From Roseibium salinum (lineage in GTDB: Bacteria > Pseudomonadota > Alphaproteobacteria > Rhizobiales > Stappiaceae), in contig NZ_JAPEVI010000003.1 of assembly GCF_026240905.1 (NCBI RefSeq), forward strand, positions 372,001 to 436,000: a stretch of DNA of 64,000 nt, read 5' to 3'. The position numbers were made by a program, and so were the translations under genes. Positions 1 through 8,041 of the stretch are shown one piece after another. The notes beneath the pieces were generated by a model that was given only the letters and a program-made list of their open reading frames with translations, was not told where the DNA came from and did no database searches. Numbering within the stretch: the stretch's first letter is position 1; each line of letters begins with the position of its first letter.

Positions 1-2
1 TG

Positions 3-992
3 GCCGCGGAAGGCGGCCTGCAGTCGACGCTCTGGGCCGGGCCGGAAACCGTCTCGCGGGCCATGAAGCGGGGGGAGGTGCCGGTTCAGGGCACGGTGCG
101 CAAGTCCGTCGTCAGCCTCAAGCTGGGGTTCGCCGACGAGGACTATGGCTATGCCATCGATCTCGGCCTTCCGGCGGATGCGGGCCGATCGGCCTTTTCC
201 ATGGATCCGGAGATCAAGGCGGAGGCCCTGTGGGCCGGCGAGGCGCTCTCCCGCTCGAACGAGATTGCCGGGCGCAACGGGCCCACCGTCAGGTTGCTCG
301 ATAGCCAGGGGCAACGGATCCCGGTCGTCCAGAACCTTGCCCGCTTCGACAGCATGATGACCCATGCCGCCGACCCGAAGGATGGTCTCGAGCTTCTGGT
401 GATGCGCGAACGCATGCGGGCCTGGCGGTTTTACGACCACCTTCGCACGGACCGGGATGCACCTGCCAGATTCCCGAAGATCGGCACGAGAACCCCGGTG
501 CTCGGGGCCGATGGCGGTGATCTTGCCGCTGCGCTGCAGACCATTGTGGAGATCGGCGACGAACGGGCGCTGGCGGATGCGGTTGACGACGCCTTTCCGG
601 GCGCAACCATTCAGATCGCCGTCAATGACGGCTATTTCGAACTGCTGATGCAGCAGAAGGGCCTGTTGCGGCCGTTGCGGGCCGGAGAACTGTCGGACGG
701 GACACTGCGCTACCTTCTGCTCACGGCGGCGCTCCTGTCGCCCCGGCCCGCACCGCTGATCGTCCTCAACGAACCGGAGACGAGCCTGCACCCAGCGCTT
801 CTGGAACCGCTCGCCCGGCTGATCGGCAAGGCGGCGGAGAAGACCCAGGTGATCGTCGTGTCTCATGCGAGTGAACTGGTGTCCGTCCTGGCGGCCGAAC
901 ACGGCTGCGTCCGCTACGATTTGCGCAAGGAACTGGGCGAAACGGTTGTGGACGGAATCGACCCTCCACGCTGGGCCTGGCCGAAGCGGTAA
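3..992 (+). CDS. AAA family ATPase, C-terminal part (5' end outside window)
   Basis: The frame is open to the left edge of the window, so the N-terminus with the expected Walker A loop lies upstream. The visible 330 residues carry a Walker B/signature segment (LNEPETSLHP) followed by a switch histidine (VSHASELV), the layout of the predicted ATPases of COG4637, related to RecF/SMC heads. The bases before the first in-window ATG (position 63) still translate sensibly (AEGGLQSTLWAGPE), so that ATG is internal. Its substrate is unknown; such ATPases are usually linked to DNA repair or overcoming-lysogenization-type functions. No partner gene is visible here. Confidence 0.8.
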   Translation, partial: AAEGGLQSTLWAGPETVSRAMKRGEVPVQGTVRKSVVSLKLGFADEDYGYAIDLGLPADAGRSAFSMDPEIKAEALWAGEALSRSNEIAGRNGPTVRLLDSQGQRIPVVQNLARFDSMMTHAADPKDGLELLVMRERMRAWRFYDHLRTDRDAPARFPKIGTRTPVLGADGGDLAAALQTIVEIGDERALADAVDDAFPGATIQIAVNDGYFELLMQQKGLLRPLRAGELSDGTLRYLLLTAALLSPRPAPLIVLNEPETSLHPALLEPLARLIGKAAEKTQVIVVSHASELVSVLAAEHGCVRYDLRKELGETVVDGIDPPRWAWPKR

Positions 993-1291
993 AGGCCGGT
1001 GGAGCGTTTTCCGGTAATAAGATTTTGATTCACCAGCTCTATTGCCACACGGAGGCGCAGGCCTATCTGATTTCCGCACCCTGCCGTGTCCAAAAAACTG
1101 AGCAGGTGTCCTAACGTAGCGAGTTGACGTGAACGGAAGGTTGCGTCATGTCAGAAGAGGCCCTGGGAGGGGGACGCTTCGCCGGCGCCTGGCGGAATAG
1201 GGATAATCCGAAAAGGCCTGACGGCTTGAGGGATATCCGGGGTATGGTCCGTCGGTGCAGCGAAGCGGAAAACGCGCGTTTGGAGATTCTG

Positions 1292-2962
1292 ATGACGACA
1301 GCGGAGGAGTGGAACGCGGCGTTCAAGCCCCGTCCCATACACGAGTATCTTGAAGCCAGCGTCGCCGAGTTCGGATCGCGGCCGGCCGCCGATTTCATGG
1401 GCAAGGTCTGGACCTATGCGGAAATCGGCGCGCTTGTCGACGGCACGGCGGCCGGACTTCAGGCCATGGGCGTCGGGCCCGGCGTTCATGTCGGCCTCTG
1501 CCTGCCGAACACCCCTTTCTATACGATTTTCTATTTCGCCATTTTGAAGATCGGCGGCACGGTCACCAACTTCAATCCGCTCTATGTCGAGCGCGAGCTA
1601 GCCTTCCAGGCGCGCGATGCGGACGTGCGTATCATGGTGACGATGGATCTGAAGGTGATCTATGACAAGGTCGAAGAGGTCCGCAAGGACAAGATCCTCG
1701 ACAAGATCATCGTCTGCCCGATGACCTTCTGCCTGCCCACGGTCAAGAAGGTGCTGTTCAGCCTCTTCAAGCGCAAGGAAATCGCCGGTATTCCCGACGA
1801 TGACGCGCATATCCGTTTCGATGACCTGCACAAGGCGGGAGCGCATCCCAAGCCGGTGGGGATTGATCCCGACGAGGCGATCGCGGTTCTGCAATATACC
1901 GGCGGCACCACCGGCGTTCCCAAGGGGGCGATGCTGACCCATACGAACCTGTCGGCCAATCTCGAGCAGATGCGCTGCGTGTTCGAAAGGGCACGGCGGG
2001 GCGAGGAAAGGATGCTCTGCGTGCTGCCGTTCTTCCATGTCTTTGCCATGACGGTGGCGCAGAATCTGTCGATCATCCTGGGTGCGGAAATGGTGCTGCA
2101 GCCGCGGTTCGAACTGAAGGCGCTGCTCGATGCGATCAAGCGCAAGAAGGTGACGCTGTTTCCAGGCGTTCCGACCATCTACACCGCGATCAACAATTCG
2201 CCGCTGACGGCGAATTACGACCTGTCCAGCATCAACCTGTGCCTGTCCGGGGGCGCACCGCTTCCGGTGGAGGTGAAGGAGAGTTTCGAAAAGCTCACCG
2301 GCTGCATTCTGGTGGAGGGCTACGGCCTGACGGAAACCTCACCGGTGGCCGCGGTCAATCCGCTCGACAAGGGCAGCCGCGCAGGGTCCATCGGCCGGCC
2401 CGCCCCCGGCACCAGCGTGCGGTTCGTCAGTATTGAAGACCGCAAAACCGAGGTTCCCAAAGGCGAGAAGGGCGAATTGCTGATCCACGGCCCCCAGGTG
2501 ATGAAAGGCTATTGGAAGCGGGACGATGCCACCGCCGAGGTCATCACCGGCGACCGCTATCTGCACACCGGCGACGTCGGTTATCAGGACGAGGACGGTT
2601 TCATTTATCTCGTCGACCGCATCAAGGACCTGATCCTGTGCTCCGGCTACAATGTCTATCCGCGTGTGATCGAAGAAGCGATCTACCAGCACGAGGCGGT
2701 GGACGAGACCATCGTCATCGCCATCCCTGACGACTATCGCGGCCAGTCGCCCAAGGCCTTTATCAAGCTGAAGGAAGGCCGTTCCCTTACCGCCGATGAC
2801 ATGATGTCCTTTCTGAAGGATCACCTGTCGGCGATCGAGATGCCAAGGGAAATCGAGTTCCGGGACCAGTTGCCCAAGACCATGGTCGGAAAGCTGTCCA
2901 AGAAGGAACTGGTCGAGGAAGAGGCGCAGAAACGGGCTGCGGCACAGGCCGAGACTGCCTGA
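1292..2962 (+). CDS. fadD: Long-chain fatty acid--CoA ligase (FadD type)
   Basis: 556-residue AMP-forming acyl-CoA synthetase that activates fatty acids to acyl-CoA through an acyl-AMP intermediate. The P-loop-like signature YTGGTTGVPKGA lies about one third along, GYGLTETSP marks the A5 motif, and YLHTGDVGYQDEDGF the A7/A8 region; the C-terminal lysine motif (PKTMVGKLSKKEL) is intact. I chose ATG 1292 because GGAG sits 6 bases before it and the product then matches the usual 550-570 residues; an in-frame ATG at 1148 with its own GGAAGG would add 48 residues of unfamilial sequence. Likely feeds beta-oxidation; the FadL-type porin at 17184 is a logical partner but is not linked. Confidence 0.92.
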   Translation: MTTAEEWNAAFKPRPIHEYLEASVAEFGSRPAADFMGKVWTYAEIGALVDGTAAGLQAMGVGPGVHVGLCLPNTPFYTIFYFAILKIGGTVTNFNPLYVERELAFQARDADVRIMVTMDLKVIYDKVEEVRKDKILDKIIVCPMTFCLPTVKKVLFSLFKRKEIAGIPDDDAHIRFDDLHKAGAHPKPVGIDPDEAIAVLQYTGGTTGVPKGAMLTHTNLSANLEQMRCVFERARRGEERMLCVLPFFHVFAMTVAQNLSIILGAEMVLQPRFELKALLDAIKRKKVTLFPGVPTIYTAINNSPLTANYDLSSINLCLSGGAPLPVEVKESFEKLTGCILVEGYGLTETSPVAAVNPLDKGSRAGSIGRPAPGTSVRFVSIEDRKTEVPKGEKGELLIHGPQVMKGYWKRDDATAEVITGDRYLHTGDVGYQDEDGFIYLVDRIKDLILCSGYNVYPRVIEEAIYQHEAVDETIVIAIPDDYRGQSPKAFIKLKEGRSLTADDMMSFLKDHLSAIEMPREIEFRDQLPKTMVGKLSKKELVEEEAQKRAAAQAETA

Positions 2963-3091
2963 ATTGGCGCAGGCGGAGCATCTCAGTGCCACCACCGAGA
3001 CACCCCCGGGCGAGCTACGCGAGACCCCTGGGCCTACTCGTTTGCAGAGCGGGTCTTGTTCGACGCCGGCCGCGCCAGGGCCTCTCTTGGG

Positions 3092-3160
3092 ACTTGCCAT
3101 GCGGACCGGCAAGTGGGCCCCGGCTCTGCGCTTCGCTGGGTCGGGGTGACCCGGCGTGTT
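3092..3160. repeat. Intergenic hairpin plus dispersed repeat (second copy at 25924)
   Basis: A 7-bp hairpin (ACTTGCC/GGCAAGT, 3092-3114) is followed by an element starting GGCCCCGGCTCTGCG at 3116. The same element recurs at 25924-25968 with a few changes. Both copies lie in short intergenic gaps. It looks like a small dispersed intergenic repeat; no coding content is apparent. Confidence 0.5.
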
Positions 3161-3205
3161 TGGCACCCTTTCGTGTCTTGTCGTTCCCGACAGAGTGCAA
3201 TGACC

Positions 3206-4207
3206 TCAATTCGAATAGCCGCGCGCGTCGGCGGCGCGGGCAAGTTCTCGGCCGCGTTTGGCTTCGCGGCGGACGGTGTAGATCGAGGCGGCGATGATGA
3301 CGGCGGCGCCGATCAGCGTTTCCAGCCGCGGCCACTGGTTGAAGACCAGAGCCCCGAAGAAGGTCGCATAAAGCAGTCTCGTATAGTCGAGCGAGGCGAT
3401 GGCCGTGGCTTCGCCGGCCTTGAACGCCTGGATGTTGCACATCTGTGCGGCCCAGGAGATGACGCCGACCAGCAGGAGGAGACCCCACTGTTCGAGGGTG
3501 GGCGCCTGCCAGGTCAGGAAGGCCGGTACGGCCATGATCAGGCCGACGCCGAAGGCCTGGTAGGTCAGGATGGTTACCGGCGCGTCCGTCCGGGTCAGCA
3601 TGCGCACCACGATCATGACCATTCCGGCGCACGCAGCGCCCGCAAGCGCCAGCATGGCGTATGGATCGACGAGGCCTTCGCCATCCGGGCGAAGCATCAG
3701 CAGCACGCCCAGGAAGCCGATGATGGTAGCGCCCCAGCGATGCACGCCCACGGTTTCGCCCAGCAGCCAGATGGCGAAGATCGTGACGAAGAAGGTCTTG
3801 GAAAAGCTGATCGCCGTCGCATCGGCAAGCGGCAGTTCGATCACTGCGGTAAAGCCCATGAGCATGGCCGTGGTTGCGATCACGATGCGGATGAGCTGCA
3901 GGCCCGGCCGTTTGGTTGCCAGCGACGTCGGCAGCCCGCTCAGGATCTTCGGAGCAACGATGAGCAGCATCAGTCCCTGACGCACGAAGAGAATCTGGAA
4001 GACGCTGAGGTCCTGCCCGAGAAGCTTGATCAGGGTGACCATCATCGAAAACAGGACGGCCGCGAGCAGTATCCAGAGCGCGCCGATGGTGTTGGAGGGC
4101 AGATGAGCGGTCATTGCGGTGATCTTCCGCTGCAGGCGGTTGCCGGCGGCGGGACTGGACGCTCCGGATGCCTCTGCCGGCTCCGGGTCTTTCTGGCGCA
4201 TATCCAT
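3206..4207 (-). CDS. DMT superfamily transporter, EamA type
   Basis: 333-residue inner-membrane protein with about ten hydrophobic segments and two EamA repeats, the drug/metabolite transporter fold (RhaT/YdcZ class). The first 30 residues are polar and cytoplasmic. An in-frame ATG at codon 32 (MTAHLPSN) could be the real start, because the nearest AGGAGG-like site before ATG 4207 is 18 bases away. The exported solute cannot be told from sequence. It is transcribed towards fadD and shares no operon. A second, related EamA gene is at 11938. Confidence 0.85.
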   Translation of the reverse strand: MDMRQKDPEPAEASGASSPAAGNRLQRKITAMTAHLPSNTIGALWILLAAVLFSMMVTLIKLLGQDLSVFQILFVRQGLMLLIVAPKILSGLPTSLATKRPGLQLIRIVIATTAMLMGFTAVIELPLADATAISFSKTFFVTIFAIWLLGETVGVHRWGATIIGFLGVLLMLRPDGEGLVDPYAMLALAGAACAGMVMIVVRMLTRTDAPVTILTYQAFGVGLIMAVPAFLTWQAPTLEQWGLLLLVGVISWAAQMCNIQAFKAGEATAIASLDYTRLLYATFFGALVFNQWPRLETLIGAAVIIAASIYTVRREAKRGRELARAADARGYSN

Positions 4208-4400
4208 GATGAAATCCTGAACCGGACCTCCCCTTGACGTGGAGTCGGTCGGAGGGGCTGGAGCGAGAACGTCCGTGTCCGGCAGCTGGTTGCAGTCGCG
4301 GACAGCTTAGCGGTTTTCCAATCGAAGGGAAGGGGACGGATGAAGTTTGATTTCACCGGCAGATAGGTCCTATTCTGGTTGCCGAACAGGGAGGGCGGGG

Positions 4401-4997
4401 ATGCGAAAGTTACAGACCCAGGGTATTCACCACATCACGCTGGTCGGTGCCGACCGGCAGACCTCCATCGATTTCTGGGAGGGCGTCCTGGGCATGCCGT
4501 TCGTGTTCGAGCAGCCGAACCTGGACGATCCGGACCAGAGCCACCTCTATTTCGACCCCGGCGACGGCAGGCTGATCACGATCTTCACCAGCGAGGACCG
4601 CAAGCCCGATGCGGAGCCGGCGCCTCAGGCGATCGGCTGCGTGCATCATCTGGCGCTCAACGTTTCCCAGGCGACGTTCCGGCAGGTGTCCGAGCGGCTG
4701 GACGCGCGCGGGATCCGGCACAGCGGTCCGGTTGACCGCGGTTTCATGGATTCAATCTATTTCCGCGATCCGCTCGGCTTCCTGATCGAACTTGCCAGCT
4801 ACCGTTTCGTGCCGCCCGAAGGCGTGTCCATGGGCGAGGTGATGCTGGAGGCCCACAAGCTGCGGGTCGGGCGCGGCGACTACAACATTCGGGAAGTGCA
4901 TCTGGCGGACGCGATCGAGATCCTGACGCGCGAAACGCGCCGCAGCCTCTCCGAAGACCGGGATGCGAAAAATCCCTATCGTCCGAAGGATGAGTGA
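4401..4997 (+). CDS. VOC family protein (glyoxalase/dioxygenase fold)
   Basis: 198-residue protein with two beta-alpha-beta-beta-beta modules. The metal-ligand pattern is visible: HHITLVG near residue 10, HHLALNV near residue 80 and a C-terminal glutamate in IELASYRF near residue 135. This arrangement is typical of ring-cleaving dioxygenase-like and glyoxalase-like members. ATG 4401 is preceded by GGGAGGGCGGGG, a strong ribosome site, and is preferred over an upstream ATG at 4347 lacking one. The substrate is unknown and the gene stands alone between two convergent/divergent neighbours. Confidence 0.85.
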   Translation: MRKLQTQGIHHITLVGADRQTSIDFWEGVLGMPFVFEQPNLDDPDQSHLYFDPGDGRLITIFTSEDRKPDAEPAPQAIGCVHHLALNVSQATFRQVSERLDARGIRHSGPVDRGFMDSIYFRDPLGFLIELASYRFVPPEGVSMGEVMLEAHKLRVGRGDYNIREVHLADAIEILTRETRRSLSEDRDAKNPYRPKDE

Positions 4998-5198
4998 GCC
5001 CGCGGGGCATCGCTGAACCCGTAAGGTGCGGGGCCACGCAAAAAGCTCTGCATAACCCGGCCGGTTTGCCATGGCCGGGCCTGCACCATGATCGGCGGGG
5101 TCTTGCATCGTATTGCGCTGGGTTCCGGCCCATGCAATGGTCGGGGAAATTGGCGCAAGGTGCGGTAAACAATGGTGAAAGCGTCAGGGTTCCGGTGA

Positions 5199-5672
5199 AT
5201 GAAAAGTGTCAAGAAGACGCGCGCCGCCGTTGCTGCGGATATCATCGGCTGGCGCGAGATCGTCAGTCTGCCGGAACTGGGCGTATTCGATATGCGCGCC
5301 AAGATCGACACGGGCGCGCGCACCTCTGCGCTGCACGCGGAAGAGCACGAGATTTTTGACCGGAGCGGCGTCAGGTGGGTCCGCTTCCGGGTGCCGGCGT
5401 CCCGTCATCATCGTGACTTCAGGGTTGAGGTACCGGTTCTGGATGAGCGGGACATCAAGAACACAAGCGGGGTTCCCGAACGCCGCATCGTCATCCGGAC
5501 CGTACTGCATCTGGGCCGCCACAACTGGCATGTGGACGTTTCGCTGGCCAACCGCGCGAATATGGGCTTCGATATGATACTCGGGCGTACGGCCATCCGG
5601 CGGCACAATGTCCTGGTGGATCCCGGCAGGTCGTTCCTGGCAGGCAACCCCGCTCCGACCATGAAGCACTAG
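5199..5672 (+). CDS. RimK-associated retropepsin-like protease (Zn_protease family)
   Basis: 157-residue protein with the aspartic-protease-like signature [13 protein letters not shown] near residue 32 and a second [10 protein letters not shown] motif near residue 130, the PF05618 family usually annotated as putative ATP-dependent zinc protease. Members are encoded next to rimK; in Pseudomonas the partner called RimB belongs to a comparable set (from memory, not checked). It starts the rimK operon, 52 bases ahead of the ligase gene. Likely role (inference): processing or reversal of glutamate tails added by RimK. Confidence 0.85.
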   Translation: MKSVKKTRAAVAADIIGWREIVSLPELGVFDMRAKIDTGARTSALHAEEHEIFDRSGVRWVRFRVPASRHHRDFRVEVPVLDERDIKNTSGVPERRIVIRTVLHLGRHNWHVDVSLANRANMGFDMILGRTAIRRHNVLVDPGRSFLAGNPAPTMKH

Positions 5673-5724
5673 GAAGCACCGAGGGTGCGGGCTCATAAAC
5701 ATCACGGCGCAAGGCGTAAATCCG

Positions 5725-6630
5725 ATGAAAATTGCAATGCTGGCACGCAATGCCAATCTCTATTCGCACCAGCGCCTGAAAGCGGCTGCCGAAGAGCGCG
5801 GGCATCAGCTGGAGATCATCAACACACTGCGATGCTACATGAACATCGCCTCGCGGCGCCCCGAGATCTATTACAACGGCAACAAGCTGACCGGTTTCGA
5901 TGCGGTGATCCCGAGGATCGGGGCGTCGGTCACGTTCTACGGCTTGGCGGTGCTTCGCCAGTTCGAAATGATGGGCGTCTATCCGCTGAACGAATCCGTG
6001 GCGATCGGCCGTTCGCGCGACAAGCTCCGCTCCATGCAGCTTCTGGCGCGTGACGGCATTGGCCTGCCCGTGACGACCTTCGCCCATGATCCGAAGATGA
6101 CGGCAGAAGTCCTGCATACGGCGGGCGGCGCGCCGGTGGTGATCAAGCTTCTGGAAGGAACACAGGGGATTGGTGTGGTTCTGGCGGATACGGAACGGTC
6201 CGCGATTTCCGTCATCGAAGCCTTCCGGGGCGCCAACGTGAACATTCTGGTCCAGGAATTCATCAAGGAAGCCGGCGGCACGGATATCCGCGCGCTGGTG
6301 GTCGGCGGCAAGGTGATCGCGTCGATGAAACGCACAGGTGCGGAGGGCGAGTTCCGCTCGAACCTGCACCGCGGCGGCAGTTCCGCGGCGGTGAAGATTA
6401 CGCCCGAGGAGCGCTCCACGGCCATCCGGGCAGCGAAAGCCATGGGTCTCAACGTGTGCGGTGTGGACATGCTTCGCTCGAACCATGGTGCGGTGGTGAT
6501 GGAGGTGAATTCGTCGCCCGGCCTGGAGGGCATCGAGAAGGCAAGCGGGATCGACGTTGCCGGCAAGATCATCGACTTCCTTGCCAAGCACGCGGTGGCC
6601 GGCAAGACCAAGACGAAGGGACGCGGTTGA
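5725..6630 (+). CDS. rimK: Ribosomal protein S6--L-glutamate ligase RimK
   Basis: 301-residue ATP-grasp ligase that adds glutamates to the C-terminus of ribosomal protein S6 and can make poly-glutamate. The family N-terminus ([18 protein letters not shown]) is intact, as are the ATP-grasp segments [14 protein letters not shown] and the metal-binding region [15 protein letters not shown]. Length equals the usual about 300 residues. Its stop codon overlaps the TTG start of the next gene, so the two are translationally coupled. In pseudomonads RimK affects motility and attachment through the ribosome. Confidence 0.95.
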   Translation: MKIAMLARNANLYSHQRLKAAAEERGHQLEIINTLRCYMNIASRRPEIYYNGNKLTGFDAVIPRIGASVTFYGLAVLRQFEMMGVYPLNESVAIGRSRDKLRSMQLLARDGIGLPVTTFAHDPKMTAEVLHTAGGAPVVIKLLEGTQGIGVVLADTERSAISVIEAFRGANVNILVQEFIKEAGGTDIRALVVGGKVIASMKRTGAEGEFRSNLHRGGSSAAVKITPEERSTAIRAAKAMGLNVCGVDMLRSNHGAVVMEVNSSPGLEGIEKASGIDVAGKIIDFLAKHAVAGKTKTKGRG

Positions 6631-7688
6631 CGAGCACAGCACATCTCTTCCGCATCGGTGAGCATGCGGTTGCGCCCGGAACCCGCCGCACCATCGACCT
6701 GCCGGTAAGCGTTCTATCCGATCATACGCCCGTGACCATGTCGGTTCACGTTCTGCACGGCCGGCGGCCGGGGCCGGTGCTTTTCGTCAGTGCGGCGGTG
6801 CATGGCGATGAGGTGATCGGGGTCGAGATCGCCCGGCGGATCCTGAAGGCGCCGCAACTGGAAGCGCCCGAGCTGGACAAGTTCAAGGGAACCTTGCTGG
6901 TCATTCCGATCGTGAACGCCTTCGGCTTTCACAATCACTCCCGCTACCTGCCGGACCGGCGCGACCTCAATCGGTCGTTCCCCGGAAGCCTGAAAGGGTC
7001 TCTGGCCGGGCGGCTGGCGCATCTGTTCATGACCGAGATCGTCGACCGGGCGGACTACGGCATCGACCTGCACTCGGCGGCGATTCACCGGACGAACCTG
7101 CCGCAGATTCGCGTCTCTCCCTCGCGGCCGGACACGCTGTCCCTGGCAAAGGCGTTCGGCGCACCGGTGATCCTGACATCCAAGGTCCGCGGCGGCTCGC
7201 TTCGGGAGGCGGCGCAGGCCAAGGGAACGGACGTGCTGGTCTTCGAGGCGGGCGAGGGGCTGCGCTTCGATGAAATGTCGATCCGCGCCGGCGTGTCCGG
7301 TGTCCTGCGGGTGATGCGGGCGCTGAACATGCTTGGTGCGAAGGGCATTACCAGGCCGAAGGTCCGCTCGATCCTGACCAGTTCCAGCTACTGGGTCCGC
7401 TCCCCCGCTGGCGGCCTGCTGCGGCCGTTCAGGTCGATCGGTGACATGGTGGAACCGGAAACCCTGCTCGGGATCGTCTCAGACCCTTTTGGCGAGAAGG
7501 AACGCAATGTGGTCGCCGAGCCTGGCGGCCTGATCGTCGGGCGCACCAACCTGCCGATCGTCAATGAGGGTGACGGCCTGTTCCATATTGCCGATATCAG
7601 CAGGAAATACGACGCGGAACAGACCCTGGACAGCCTCGCCTCGCAGTTGGAAGCCGATCCTCTGTTTGACGAGGATGAGATTATTTAA
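6627..7688 (+). CDS. Succinylglutamate desuccinylase/aspartoacylase family metallohydrolase
   Basis: 353-residue M14-like zinc hydrolase. Zinc ligands are visible as HGDE (about residue 57) and DLHSA (about residue 148), with the substrate loop DLNRSFPG between. The start is a TTG whose bases overlap the TGA of rimK (TTGA), with GAAGGGA 6 bases upstream; this makes a three-gene operon with the protease and RimK. The family removes acyl or amino-acyl groups from amino acids. In this setting it could act on glutamylated products (inference). A link to arginine catabolism is less likely, since no ast genes are nearby. Confidence 0.85.
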   Translation: MTSTAHLFRIGEHAVAPGTRRTIDLPVSVLSDHTPVTMSVHVLHGRRPGPVLFVSAAVHGDEVIGVEIARRILKAPQLEAPELDKFKGTLLVIPIVNAFGFHNHSRYLPDRRDLNRSFPGSLKGSLAGRLAHLFMTEIVDRADYGIDLHSAAIHRTNLPQIRVSPSRPDTLSLAKAFGAPVILTSKVRGGSLREAAQAKGTDVLVFEAGEGLRFDEMSIRAGVSGVLRVMRALNMLGAKGITRPKVRSILTSSSYWVRSPAGGLLRPFRSIGDMVEPETLLGIVSDPFGEKERNVVAEPGGLIVGRTNLPIVNEGDGLFHIADISRKYDAEQTLDSLASQLEADPLFDEDEII

Positions 7689-8041
7689 GTGTGAGGACCC
7701 GGTGGGGATGACCCGGCGCTCCGCCCATTCGCGTCGAACTCAAAAGGTCTGGAATTGGAACCGCTTCACAGCCGATCCGTTCGAGACGGCAGACGCTCGC
7801 AGTCTTCACGATGGCGCATTGCGCATCTCGGGAGGAAGCTGTTTAATGGTGGGGAACCATTCGCCGGAACATGGCCCGTACCGCACGGGCGGCCATGCTT
7901 GCGGCTTAAGCCCCGGGGATCAGGCGGTCGTCGACCCTCTGGTCTCGGCCCATTTCGGGCACTATGTTCAAAGTCTAGCCGCCATGTTCGGCGTTCGGAT
8001 TTCCCTGGGAAGGTCTTCCCAAAAATTGCAGGTCCAGTTTC
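7689..8041. other. Intergenic region before the molybdopterin hydroxylase gene
   Basis: 353 bases with no convincing gene. A short dyad GGGAAG-GT-CTTCCC lies at 8007-8020, 20 bases before the start codon of the next gene, and could be an operator. Frames crossing this stretch have no recognisable protein sequence. Confidence 0.4.
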
